A stretch of 41,102 nucleotides of DNA from G020350405 sp964513655. GTDB lineage: Bacteria; Planctomycetota; Phycisphaerae; Sedimentisphaerales; Anaerobacaceae. Each line of letters begins with the position of its first letter. Position 1 is the stretch's first letter. Both the position numbers and the translations under genes were made by a program. The notes below the pieces were generated by a model. It did not search any database and was not told the origin of the DNA. It saw only the letters and a program-made list of their open reading frames with translations. Of this stretch, positions 1 to 8,738 are shown piece by piece. The DNA is taken from assembly GCA_964513655.1 (NCBI GenBank), contig CAZENQ010000020.1:1-41102 (forward strand), written 5' to 3'.

Positions 1-49
1 TGTGTAGCTGCCGATACCAGGGCTTTCACCGTATAAAAGGAAAACCTAG

Positions 50-193
50 GGCAGACCAGTCGAGGATGTTAAAGAAGGAGTACTCGATTTTTTCATCGGA
101 GTAGCCCAAACCGGTGGGCAAATCACGAATTCCATGCTTTCCGGCTCTGAGGCGGTAATTGAAGCTTTCAAAAAAGATGAAGTGAAAGAATAA
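50..193 (+). pseudogene. 3' remnant of an unrecognised gene
   Basis: The reading frame ending in TAA at 191-193 reads VEDVKEGVLDFFIGVAQ followed by TGGQITNSMLSGSEAVIEAF and KKDEVKE, which looks like real protein with an amphipathic helical character. Going upstream it meets a TAG at 47-49 and has no good start codon. Another frame is open over 3-66, so a frameshift near position 60 is possible. It ends 71 bases before the STAS gene on the same strand. I do not recognise the family. It may be a decayed gene or one damaged by an assembly error. Confidence 0.3.
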
Positions 194-264
194 CTCGCTC
201 TGTTACCGCTCAATCTTTTTTGTTATAATTAGTTTTGAATGCAGTGTTTTTTAAGGGAATTGTT

Positions 265-597
265 ATGGAACCAGAAGAATCCAAAATCAAGGTCGAGTAT
301 GGCATAGACACAACCTTTGTAACCTTAAACGCCGAAAAGATCTTGGAGGAGCAGCAGATTAAGGAATTGAACGATTCCATTATGCCTGTAATTGAGAAAA
401 ACAAAGATGGAAAGTTGATTCTGAACTTTTGCAATGTTCAGTTTATGTCCTCGTCTCTTCTTGGGCTCTTGGTAAAAGTCCATAAAAGGGTATGCGAAAT
501 GGGCGGTCATTTGCAGCTTATAAACATAAACTCAAATATCTACAAGGTCTTCCAGATTACACACCTTACGAAGGTTTTTGACATAGAAAAGGCCTAA
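265..597 (+). CDS. STAS-domain anti-sigma factor antagonist (SpoIIAA/RsbV type)
   Basis: A 110-residue single-domain protein. The pattern of a central strand (LILNFCNVQFM) followed by SSSLLGLLVKVHKRV is the STAS fold of anti-anti-sigma factors, where the first serine after the strand is normally phosphorylated by a partner anti-sigma kinase. Known family members release sigma factors or act in partner-switching phosphorelays in the cytoplasm. I chose ATG 265 because AAGGGA lies 7 bases before it; an upstream TTG at 235 is in frame but has no such site. No kinase or phosphatase partner is visible nearby, so its target is unknown. Length fits the family (about 100-120 residues). Confidence 0.8.
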   Translation: MEPEESKIKVEYGIDTTFVTLNAEKILEEQQIKELNDSIMPVIEKNKDGKLILNFCNVQFMSSSLLGLLVKVHKRVCEMGGHLQLININSNIYKVFQITHLTKVFDIEKA

Positions 598-704
598 AGA
601 CAGTAAGCTGTCGCTCAACAGATTGTAGGCATTCCCAATGCCGGTACCGCGCCTCGTTTCTCAGATACGCTCAGCAGGCCCGGGTCGGTGCATATCACCT
701 CATG

Positions 705-890
705 CTACTTTGTGGCCGCCTCGTCATCTCGTCCTTGCTGGGCAAGAAGCTCTTCAAGGATTTGGCGAATCTTCGCATTTTCTGGCTCAAGGTGGAGACC
801 CTCCCGCAGTTGCGAGATAGCTTGCTCAAGTTGCCCTTTTTCCGTAAGCGCAATCCCTAATTCGAAGCGAAAGCCTGGCTCCTCGGGCAT
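705..890 (-). pseudogene. TPR tail separated from the upstream gene by an in-frame TAG
   Basis: This 61-residue stretch reads FRFELGIALTEKGQLEQAIS followed by QLREGLHLEPENAKIRQILE, a clear tetratricopeptide-repeat helix pair. It lies in exactly the same frame as the 900-2516 gene: between ...FWQERE and this ATG there is only TAG (900-902) and the three codons His-Ile-Glu. There is no ribosome binding site for independent translation. The simplest reading is that it is the C-terminus of the preceding protein, cut off by a nonsense mutation or reached only by readthrough. Confidence 0.65.
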
Positions 891-899
891 CTCGATGTG

Positions 900-2516
900 C
901 TATTCCCGCTCCTGCCAGAACCTGTAACCCGCTGGCTTTCCGGCCGTCGGTGTCGCCATGGTTATCGGCATATCCACCTCAATCTTACGCCGGCCGCGGA
1001 TAACTTGCGCAAGTTGTTCTCCTGTCGTTTTAACAGGCTGGGTGACAAGTTCCGGAACACTGAATGTTTTCAGGCAAGAATCGTAAAAATCAGGGTCCCT
1101 CTGTGGAACTAATATCGGTTTATAAACTTTGCCTGCCTCATCCACGTAGCTGATATAAAGTCTGGTAAATTTCCCGTAATCTCTCTTGCTGCTGAAGGCT
1201 ATCCATCGGCTGTTGCTGGACCAGCTGTGCCATGAATCACTTTGGTCGCTGTTGATTTGTAACCGACGGTACGTATATTGACCGGTCTCTTGCGACGTTT
1301 GAAGGTCCATCAGGTACAAATCGCTGCTTTGTTGGTAAACGGGAAAGCACCCGTAATTGCACATGCAAAATAGCAGCCACCGCCCGTCCGGACTAATCCT
1401 TGGCTCCAGGATACTCAGCCCCGTATCCTCCGCCGAAAGTACCGTTTCCAGCTCGCCCCATTTGTCCTTCTCGATATCGTAACTTATTCTCAGCAGGTCA
1501 TACCTAATCTCATCATAGTGCTCAGGGACGCCTTCTATCCTGTTGGACCACACCATAGGAGCACTGCAGAAATACAGATAACGCCCATCCGGAGCCCATG
1601 CGGGATACGTTTCCAGCCGGTCCTTTTTAGAAAGGTTTGGAGCGGTCTTTACGGTCTCGGAGCCGACCAGAAAGTAGACCAAAAGCGAATCGAGGTCAAT
1701 CACGTCGCGAACCTCGCTTCTGGCGGTGTGAAAAAACTGGCCTACGCGATTGACGGAATATGTTACAAGCCGCCCGCTTGGATGCCAGCTCGTATAACCG
1801 AATTTTGTCCCAATCTTTTTGACTGTCCCATCCGCTGCCAGCAGGGCACTGCTGTCATATTCGGCACTCCGGATGCCGAGTAACATCTTATTAGGACGGT
1901 TGTTGCAGAATGTGTGGCAGTTGACGCATCCTCTCTTATAGTATTCATTGTCAAGCACGGCGGATTCAGAGAAGCTTTCGAGATTACGCTGATAAATCGC
2001 CATTCTCCTCCACATGTTATGTCCGGGATGGATTTTTCTATATACCAGAAAAGAGTCTATATTTTCATTTGCGATTTTATTACCGATACTTGAAAAACGA
2101 TTCCACCGTCCTTCGTTCGTTTTCACATAAACATCAAAATAGAGCTGCTCTCCTCTGTTCAGGTCTAACAGTTTATGCCACCGCTTCTCAGGAATGACAA
2201 TCTTGGGTGAATTGCTGCAAACATCTATAGCTGGCCCTGTGTTAGAGTGTACTCTTACGTAATAGCTTACCCCGTCCTCCTGCACCAAAAAATTCAGAGG
2301 CGCTATGTTTGGCGGCATGACCATTCCGGTGTAGTCAGGGCGAATACTGGCAGGCCGCCGCATGTCATGCCACTGCTTAATTGATACCTTGCTCTCTCTT
2401 AAATAGTAGAGAATACCGGCACACGAGATGGCTGCCAGCAGTACTGTGGCAAAAACTGCTTCGTAGCCTTTTGGCTTGCGAATGAATCTCAGTAAGTTCT
2501 CAGAATCATTGCTCAT
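900..2516 (-). CDS. Membrane-anchored beta-propeller (PD40/TolB-like) protein with a CxxCH heme motif
   Basis: A 538-residue protein. Residues about 19-40 form one transmembrane helix, so the rest probably lies outside the inner membrane. At about residue 196 the sequence RGCVNCHTF holds a CxxCH cytochrome c motif. It is followed by four PD40/WD40-like blades recognisable from YTSWHPSGRLVTYS, TYPAWAPDGRYLYF, LEPRISPDGRWLLF and SWHSWSSNSRWIAF. The start ATG overlaps the stop of the upstream gene (ATGA), indicating translational coupling. The frame continues past the TAG stop at 900-902 into a TPR segment, so the gene is probably truncated. Heme binding is inferred from the motif only. Proteins combining such a motif, PD40 blades and TPRs occur in Bacteroidetes and Planctomycetes, but their role is not known to me. 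Confidence 0.75.
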   Translation of the reverse strand: MSNDSENLLRFIRKPKGYEAVFATVLLAAISCAGILYYLRESKVSIKQWHDMRRPASIRPDYTGMVMPPNIAPLNFLVQEDGVSYYVRVHSNTGPAIDVCSNSPKIVIPEKRWHKLLDLNRGEQLYFDVYVKTNEGRWNRFSSIGNKIANENIDSFLVYRKIHPGHNMWRRMAIYQRNLESFSESAVLDNEYYKRGCVNCHTFCNNRPNKMLLGIRSAEYDSSALLAADGTVKKIGTKFGYTSWHPSGRLVTYSVNRVGQFFHTARSEVRDVIDLDSLLVYFLVGSETVKTAPNLSKKDRLETYPAWAPDGRYLYFCSAPMVWSNRIEGVPEHYDEIRYDLLRISYDIEKDKWGELETVLSAEDTGLSILEPRISPDGRWLLFCMCNYGCFPVYQQSSDLYLMDLQTSQETGQYTYRRLQINSDQSDSWHSWSSNSRWIAFSSKRDYGKFTRLYISYVDEAGKVYKPILVPQRDPDFYDSCLKTFSVPELVTQPVKTTGEQLAQVIRGRRKIEVDMPITMATPTAGKPAGYRFWQERE

Positions 2517-4429
2517 TTCTTCATGCCCGAAAGTTCATAAACATGATAAAAGTAATAACTATTACCGTACTTTCTCGCCAAATGATTGTAAGCAGCCTGG
2601 GTGTTTGAGTCGTAGAAACTCAAAATACGATTGAACTCACTAAAGCTCTGCCGGGACTCCGAACTTATCTGCCGGCCGTGCAGGTCCACTCTCCTGCGCC
2701 TCGCGTATGAGTAAAGCAAAATTGCTTCTTCATAATGCCGCGGTATCCTTGTGTATTTAAAATCATCCAGGCGCCCGATGTTCTCGACAAATTTGTCCAA
2801 CTGCCTTGTCAGCAGAAACCAGGCCATCAGGTATTCAAACGCCATTTTGTTACGCCTGTTTCTCTCCAGCAAGTCCAGCAAAAGTGTTTCGTTCTCAGAG
2901 AATTGCCAAATATCGTCCTGTTCCACAATCAACTCGCGTGTCTGTTGAATAACTTGGTCTGTTGATAGAACGGAATCGGACTTCAAACGAGACAGGTAAT
3001 TATGGGCCCAGTCAGCGTCGAACAAGGTTTTGCTAAGCGCGCGAAGATAAACGCCGGCCGTATCAATGTCACCCTTGACCATATTTACCAGAGCCAGCCG
3101 CTTGAGAATCACGGGCCGCTCCGTGTTTGACCCCAGCGATTCGATTAGTGCATGCTCGGCTGAATTAATACAGCCGAGTTCAAAAAATACACCAAATCTC
3201 TTCCACCACGCCTCAAGCACTTCTTCAGAAGTCAAAAACAAGGTGTGAGTGCTCTGATGATGACGGAACATCTCATCTCCAAGCCGCCCCGTGTGATATA
3301 AAGCCATATTGACTGCATAAATCATAACATAGTTGTTCGGGCTGTATTGAGCGCGCTGAAGCACCTCCGGCCACAGCCCCCGGTACGTATAATAATCAAG
3401 TTCAAACAGAGCTTTGCGCTCGCTGTCATGGAAGACAAATACGCTGGCGCCTGCAACAACAAGCAGCAGGGATGTTCCCACACACCATCTGCGTACCGGT
3501 GTTGCGCTGTACCATATACGCAGCTTCTGAACCGCCCCCCCGGATGTACGGTGTGCTTTCCTCCGTCCCTTACCCTTTTGTTTAACCAACTTTGTCTTAG
3601 AGCGAAGGCCAGCCATCCGCGAAAGACCCACCGCAAGCAAGACAGCCGGGACAAGTCCATAAACAATGCACACCATAACGACTGTCTCAAAAGGATTTTC
3701 AGTCCCGAGAATCTTCCAGGATACAGGCAGCAAGTTGGCAAAGGCATCGCCCATACTTACTCCGAAAAGCACGATACCCTCAACATAAATAACAACGAGG
3801 GATAGTAACACATATGCCGCGCCCATTGCCCGGCGGCGCCTGAGAAACAATTCGTAAATTACACAGAGCACTGCGAACAGCAGGTACGCTCCGCCGGCTA
3901 TTGTATAGACTATCGCCGACAAGAACACGTAAACCGCTGAATTAAACAGACTATCTTTTAAGGCTGTTCTTAGATATAGACATACAAAGAATAAGGCCAC
4001 CAACAAGGCTGCTGCACTGTCAAAGTAGTATGTGTATCTGATGTATGTAGCCAGCAGGAGTATCGCTGGAACAAAACGTACCCAGCGAAGACGAGATGCA
4101 CCTATAGCTTTTAGAATATACTCGGTGCAAACCGAAATCAGCCACACCTGCAGCGTTGCTACAATCGCCCCGGCCCAGGAATAGTAAAAAAACTGCGCCA
4201 GAAAAGCCGAGATATATTCGATAAGACCGCCCGGATATGATAAGTGGTCTCTGAGAAATCCCCAGTCCCGGAAAAAAGTCGGAAAATTGGCAACCGTCCC
4301 GACTCCGTAATAGATAAGACATAAATCGACCCCAAGCCAAAGGTAAAAATACAAGCCTATAAAAAAAACCACATCCCGAATTGACTTGCCGCTGTCTCGA
4401 CTCAACAATTTCTGGCACGTGTTAAGCAT
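2513..4429 (-). CDS. Polytopic inner-membrane protein with a soluble TPR-like C-terminal half (resembles DUF6057)
   Basis: A 638-residue protein. The first 335 residues carry about eight or nine hydrophobic helices (roughly 20-42, 72-98, 115-150, 165-195, 203-228, 250-272, 315-333) and a basic loop at about 280-305. The rest is soluble and helical, with TPR-like spacing such as ERPVILKRLALVNMVKGDID, and ends in KYGNSYYFYHVYELSG. This arrangement, and its position directly before a CxxCH/PD40 protein, reminds me of DUF6057 proteins; that assignment is from memory. Its stop overlaps the next start by ATGA, so the two products are made together and probably work in one membrane complex. Function unknown. 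Confidence 0.65.
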   Translation of the reverse strand: MLNTCQKLLSRDSGKSIRDVVFFIGLYFYLWLGVDLCLIYYGVGTVANFPTFFRDWGFLRDHLSYPGGLIEYISAFLAQFFYYSWAGAIVATLQVWLISVCTEYILKAIGASRLRWVRFVPAILLLATYIRYTYYFDSAAALLVALFFVCLYLRTALKDSLFNSAVYVFLSAIVYTIAGGAYLLFAVLCVIYELFLRRRRAMGAAYVLLSLVVIYVEGIVLFGVSMGDAFANLLPVSWKILGTENPFETVVMVCIVYGLVPAVLLAVGLSRMAGLRSKTKLVKQKGKGRRKAHRTSGGAVQKLRIWYSATPVRRWCVGTSLLLVVAGASVFVFHDSERKALFELDYYTYRGLWPEVLQRAQYSPNNYVMIYAVNMALYHTGRLGDEMFRHHQSTHTLFLTSEEVLEAWWKRFGVFFELGCINSAEHALIESLGSNTERPVILKRLALVNMVKGDIDTAGVYLRALSKTLFDADWAHNYLSRLKSDSVLSTDQVIQQTRELIVEQDDIWQFSENETLLLDLLERNRRNKMAFEYLMAWFLLTRQLDKFVENIGRLDDFKYTRIPRHYEEAILLYSYARRRRVDLHGRQISSESRQSFSEFNRILSFYDSNTQAAYNHLARKYGNSYYFYHVYELSGMKK

Positions 4430-4711
4430 CGTTTTTTTTACGCCACAAAATACCTCTTGCCCACCAGTACAACCCGCGGCTAAATCATCAGCCCATAATG
4501 AAAAAGTCGGGTATTAGTTGTTCGATTTAACAAACATCGAACTTCACGTGCATTATATCATATCTTCTTCAGATATGTAGGTTATTCGCGCAAGCAGGTA
4601 TGATGGTACGGGTACCTAAGGAACCGTTTTCGGTTAGTAATTTGGCATTACCTTCTTTAGCTGCAATTGCCATGACGGCAAATTTACTCCCTCTAACCCA
4701 CCGACAGCCTC
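4430..4711. other. Intergenic region with one dyad
   Basis: No gene is seen. It should hold the promoter of the 2513-4429 gene (transcribed leftwards). A 7-bp inverted repeat, GTTCGAT at 4520-4526 and ATCGAAC at 4536-4542 with a 9-base spacer, lies about 90 bases upstream of that start and could be an operator or a chance hairpin. Confidence 0.35.
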
Positions 4712-7700
4712 CTACGACAACCGCTTCGCCAGCTCACTCAAGGCTTTAAGTTCTTGTGGATTAAATGGCCCAACTCCCCCTTCTTCCCTGCCTGCATGTA
4801 TAATCTCTTCCAGCAGCTCCTCTTCCGAATGTTCGCGTTCGCTTATTTCCCGCTGCAGCTTCTTTTTTGCTGCGGCTAATTCTTGCTCTACGCGCTTGCG
4901 CCTGTTTATCTCTCGTCGAACCTGCGCATTCGCCGCCATCAGCTCGGCAGTCTGCCACTCCGTCTTTTCCTCAAGCTCACTCCGAAACTCCTGCCATTGC
5001 TTTTCCGACTCCTGACGCTCCGCAATTTCCCGCTGTAACTTCTCGTTGGCAGCCGTTAATATTTCCTCGGACTGCTTGTGACTGTTTATTTCATCTACAA
5101 GCTGTTTATTTGCCGCTCTCAATTCCCCGGCCTCTTGCTCAAACTGACTGCGATGTTCCTGCCACTGATGCTCTGCCTGCTCACGCTCGCCGATGTGCCG
5201 TTGTGCTCTTTCATTTGCTTCCGTCAATTTTTGCTCCGACTGACTGCGCTTGCTTATCTCCCCCTCGAGCTTCTCACCTGTTGCCGTCAGCTCAGCCGTT
5301 TGCTCTTCAATCCGATTGCGGTGCTCCTGCAGTTGGTGCTCCGATTGCTCTCGCTCACTAATTTGCTGTTGCAGTCTTGCATTCGCTTCAGTTAATTCAG
5401 CGCTCTGCCGCTCGATACGCTGCTCAAGTTCGCTGCGGCACTCTTGCCATTGCTGCCCTGACTGCTCTCGCTCAGCGATTTGCTGTTGCAGTTTCTCATT
5501 GGCCGCCGTTAATATCTCTTCAGCCTGCTTGTATTTGATTGTTTCCTTTTGGAGCTTTTCATTTGCCTTCGTTAGCTCGCCCGCTTGCTGTTCAATCTTA
5601 TTACGCTGTTCTTCCAGCTTCTTTTCGGCCTGCTCACGCCCTTTTGTCTGCTCTTGTAGTTTCTCATTTGCCGCTGCCAGCGCTTCTTCTGACTGCTCGC
5701 GCTTGTTTGTCTCATGCTCGACCTTCTCATTCGCTGCCGTTAATTCTTCTTCTCTTTGCTTGCGCTTGTTGAGTTCAGATTGAAGTTGCTCCTTTGCCGC
5801 TGTCAGGTCGGCGCCCTGCTGCTCAATGCGCCGCTCGAGTTCACCGTGACGCTCTCGCCATTGCTTCTCTGCCTCCTCATGCTCAGAAATCTGCCGCTCG
5901 AGCCTTTCATTAGCTGCTGTAAATTGTTCCTCTGACTGCCTGTGCTTACTTATCTCCTGCTTCAGTTTCTCGTTCGCAGTCGCCAGTTCGGCAGACTTCC
6001 GCTCAATCTTTCCCTCAAACTCACCGCGGCATTCCTGGCATTTTTCTTCCGAACCCTCTTGCTTGCTAGTTTCTTGTTGGAGTTTCTCATTCGCTGCTGT
6101 CAGTTCCGCGCTTTGCTGCTCAATCCGTTGTTCAAGCTCGTTGCGACAATCCTGCCATTGCTGCTCCGCCTGCTCACGCTCAGCGTTTTGCTGTTGCAGT
6201 TTCTCATCGGCTGCCGTCAGCTTAGCCGTCTGCTGCTCAATCTGATTACGGTATTCCTCCAGTTGCTTCTCTGCCTCCTCCCGTTCACTGATTTGTTGCC
6301 GCAGTCTCTCCCCTACGTCTGCCAACTCCTTTTCAGGCTGCTTACGCTTGTCTAATTCCTCTTGGAGCTTTTTATTTGCTTCCGTCACTTCAGCCGTTTG
6401 CTGCTCAAGCTCGCTGTGTCGCTCTTGCCATCGCTGTTCGGCCTGCTCGCGCTCGGCAAGTTGTTGCAGTAGTTTCTCTTTGGCCGCCGCCAGCTCCGCT
6501 TTTGCTTGTTTCCTCTGATTTATCTCCTGTTGGAGTTTCTCATCTTTTGACGCTAGCTCAGCCTTCTGTTGCTCAATCTGATTACGGCATTCCTCCAGTT
6601 GCTCCGCCACCTGCTCGCGCTCACTGATTTGCTGCTCTAATTTCTCATTGGCGGCCGTTAATAGCTCTTCAGAATCCTCTTGCTTCTTTAGCTCCGCTCG
6701 AAGTTGCTCGTTTGACGCTCTCAAACCGTTAAGTTGTTGGTCAATCTGATTATGGTATTCCTCCAGTTGATGCTCCCACTGTTCGCGCTCGCCGCCTTGC
6801 TGTTGTAGTTTCTCCCTGGCCGCTGTCAGCTCAGTACGCTGCTGCTTGATGCGCCGCTCAAACTGACTGCGACACTCCTGCCACTGCTTCTCTACCTGCT
6901 CACGCTCGGCAAGTTGCTGCTGGAGTTTCTCGTTGGCGGCGCTTAATTCCTCTTCAGAATTCCTACGCTTTTTTAGCTCGGTTTCAAGCCGCTCCTTCGC
7001 CGCTCTCAAATCGCCAAGTTCTTGCTCAAACTGCTCACCGTATTCCTGCAGTTGACGCTCCAGCTGCTCGCGTTCTTTTGTTCGCTGCTGGAGTTTTTCG
7101 TTTGCTGCTGCTAATTGTTCCTCTGACAGACTCTGCTTGCTTACCTCCTCTTGTAGTTTCTGACCCGTGGCGGCCAGTTTTGCCCTCTGCTGTTCAATCT
7201 TATCACCGTATTCCTGCAGTTGATGCTCTGACTGCTCCCGTTCTTTTGTTTGCTGCTGGAGCGTTTGTTTCACTGCCGCCAGTTCGGCCTCCTGCAGCTC
7301 TATGCACTGCTCAAGCTGGCCGCGGTGCTCTTGCCACTGCTTCTCCGCCTGCTCGCGCCCGCCGATTTCTCCTTGCAGCTTCTCATTCGCCGCCTTCAGT
7401 TCACCCGCCTGCTGTTCGAGCCGTCCCTCAAGCTCGCTCTGGTATTCCCGCCATAGCTTCTCCGCCTGTTCGCGCTCACTGATTTGCTGCTGGAGTCTTT
7501 CATTTGCCGCTGCTAATTTTTCCTCTGACTGCCTGCGCTTGCTTTTCTCCTCTTGTTGTCTCTCATTAGCCGCGCTTAGTTCCGTCTTCTCCCGCTCAAT
7601 CTCATCTCGGTATTCTCGTAGTTGATGCTCCGACTGCTCGCGTTTACTGATTTCCTCTCGTAGTCTGTCATTCGCTGCCGCCAGTTCAGCGCTTTGCCGC

Positions 7701-8368
7701 TCAATCCCTTGCTCAAGCTCGCTGTGGTATTCCCGCCATAGCTTCTCTGCCTGCTCGCGCTCGCCGGCTTGCTGTTGTAGCTGTTCACTTGCCGCTGTCA
7801 CCTCGGCCGCCTGCCGCTCGATTCGCGACTTAAGCTCCGTATGGAGTTCTTGCCATTGGTTCTCAACTCCCTTGCGCTCGGTTACATCCAGAGCAAAGCA
7901 CATAAAGCCGATGGCCTTGCCCTCTTCGCCCCTGGCTAAGGTCATCTTCATCTCTGTAGGAAATGTGCTTCCGTCCTTTCGAACGTGTTCCACCGGCCCT
8001 GCAAGTTGGCCTCTGCGCTGCGTCTCCACGACGAAGGGAATAACATCGGTCTTCATCTGCTGCTCGGTGTGAAATACGCTGAACTGTTTGCCCACGAGCT
8101 CACGCGGGCTGTCGTACCCGTGCATTTTCGCCCATTTTGAATTGACGAAACCAATGGTTCCGGCCAGGTCGATAACGGCAATCCCTTCTTGGGCCTGCTC
8201 GGCGATTTTGGCCAGACACCACAGCGTTCGCTCGACTTGTCTATGCGCAGCGAGTATATCCTGCATCTGCTTGGTCCTTACCAGACCACTAATACCTTTC
8301 TGTTCGGTCCTGTCAGCGCGTAATAACACTAAAACATCGGCGAAAGTGACCTCGTGCTTTCCTACCAC
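4712..8368 (-). CDS. PAS-domain protein with a giant repetitive coiled-coil tail
   Basis: A 1218-residue protein, apparently cytoplasmic (no signal peptide or membrane helix). Residues about 45-168 form a PAS domain (AVIDLAGTIGFVNSKWAKMH, then VRKDGSTFPTEMKM and FALDVTERK, the usual PAS/PAC ending). From about 170 to 1190 the chain is almost pure E/Q/A/K/R coiled coil, built from roughly thirty degenerate copies of units like LTAANEKLQQQISEREQAE alternating with LWREYHSELEQRIEQQSAE. It ends in FNPQELKALSELAKRLS. No histidine kinase, cyclase, GGDEF or receiver domain is present, which is unusual for a PAS protein. The start is a GTG; the frame is open a further 40-odd bases upstream but offers no better start. 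A sensing scaffold or filament-forming protein is an inference. Confidence 0.8.
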   Translation of the reverse strand: MVGKHEVTFADVLVLLRADRTEQKGISGLVRTKQMQDILAAHRQVERTLWCLAKIAEQAQEGIAVIDLAGTIGFVNSKWAKMHGYDSPRELVGKQFSVFHTEQQMKTDVIPFVVETQRRGQLAGPVEHVRKDGSTFPTEMKMTLARGEEGKAIGFMCFALDVTERKGVENQWQELHTELKSRIERQAAEVTAASEQLQQQAGEREQAEKLWREYHSELEQGIERQSAELAAANDRLREEISKREQSEHQLREYRDEIEREKTELSAANERQQEEKSKRRQSEEKLAAANERLQQQISEREQAEKLWREYQSELEGRLEQQAGELKAANEKLQGEIGGREQAEKQWQEHRGQLEQCIELQEAELAAVKQTLQQQTKEREQSEHQLQEYGDKIEQQRAKLAATGQKLQEEVSKQSLSEEQLAAANEKLQQRTKEREQLERQLQEYGEQFEQELGDLRAAKERLETELKKRRNSEEELSAANEKLQQQLAEREQVEKQWQECRSQFERRIKQQRTELTAAREKLQQQGGEREQWEHQLEEYHNQIDQQLNGLRASNEQLRAELKKQEDSEELLTAANEKLEQQISEREQVAEQLEECRNQIEQQKAELASKDEKLQQEINQRKQAKAELAAAKEKLLQQLAEREQAEQRWQERHSELEQQTAEVTEANKKLQEELDKRKQPEKELADVGERLRQQISEREEAEKQLEEYRNQIEQQTAKLTAADEKLQQQNAEREQAEQQWQDCRNELEQRIEQQSAELTAANEKLQQETSKQEGSEEKCQECRGEFEGKIERKSAELATANEKLKQEISKHRQSEEQFTAANERLERQISEHEEAEKQWRERHGELERRIEQQGADLTAAKEQLQSELNKRKQREEELTAANEKVEHETNKREQSEEALAAANEKLQEQTKGREQAEKKLEEQRNKIEQQAGELTKANEKLQKETIKYKQAEEILTAANEKLQQQIAEREQSGQQWQECRSELEQRIERQSAELTEANARLQQQISEREQSEHQLQEHRNRIEEQTAELTATGEKLEGEISKRSQSEQKLTEANERAQRHIGEREQAEHQWQEHRSQFEQEAGELRAANKQLVDEINSHKQSEEILTAANEKLQREIAERQESEKQWQEFRSELEEKTEWQTAELMAANAQVRREINRRKRVEQELAAAKKKLQREISEREHSEEELLEEIIHAGREEGGVGPFNPQELKALSELAKRLS

Positions 8369-8738
8369 AAAGCCCCGGCCGCAAACCTTTTTACAAACCG
8401 CAATTATACGCCGCTATTCCACCTATTATCGGTCCTGCCCTTGACTTATTTTAGGCCCTTGCCGCAGGCAACCGCCCTTTTCGGACACGACATTTGGTTT
8501 GCCACTGGGCCGGCAATCCACTCAAACAACGCCCCGAATGAATCACTTGCAGTTATTCAACTCTGTCCCCGCACATCATAGGGGATTCCCCTATACAAAA
8601 AATAGGGTGTCCCCCGATTGCAAAAACCGCCTTTTCCGCTATTGTGAGTTCCGTAATCTAAAGAATAATTATTTTGACGAAGCTCACCGGCTTTGGTTAC
8701 TATAGTGGGCGTCTGGTGCTTTTCGAAAAAAGGCAAAT
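8369..8738. other. Divergent intergenic region with a palindrome
   Basis: This region separates the leftward PAS gene from the rightward Mla operon and holds no gene. It contains the 15-base palindrome TAGGGGATTCCCCTA (8579-8593) and a related half-palindrome TAGGGTGTCCCCC (8603-8615) 24 bases further on, a spacing suited to a dimeric repressor. The Mla promoter follows at 8674-8703. Confidence 0.4.
8674..8703 (+). promoter_or_regulatory. Candidate sigma-70 promoter of the Mla operon
   Basis: TTGACG at 8674-8679 and TACTAT at 8698-8703 are separated by 18 bases, 36 bases before the mlaE start codon. This is a good match to the housekeeping consensus; it has not been tested. Confidence 0.5.

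Noticed and set aside
4867..7625. Several long plus-strand frames opposite the coiled-coil gene
   Set aside because: Antisense shadows of the repetitive E/Q/A-rich coding sequence; low-complexity Cys/Ser/Leu products without start signals.
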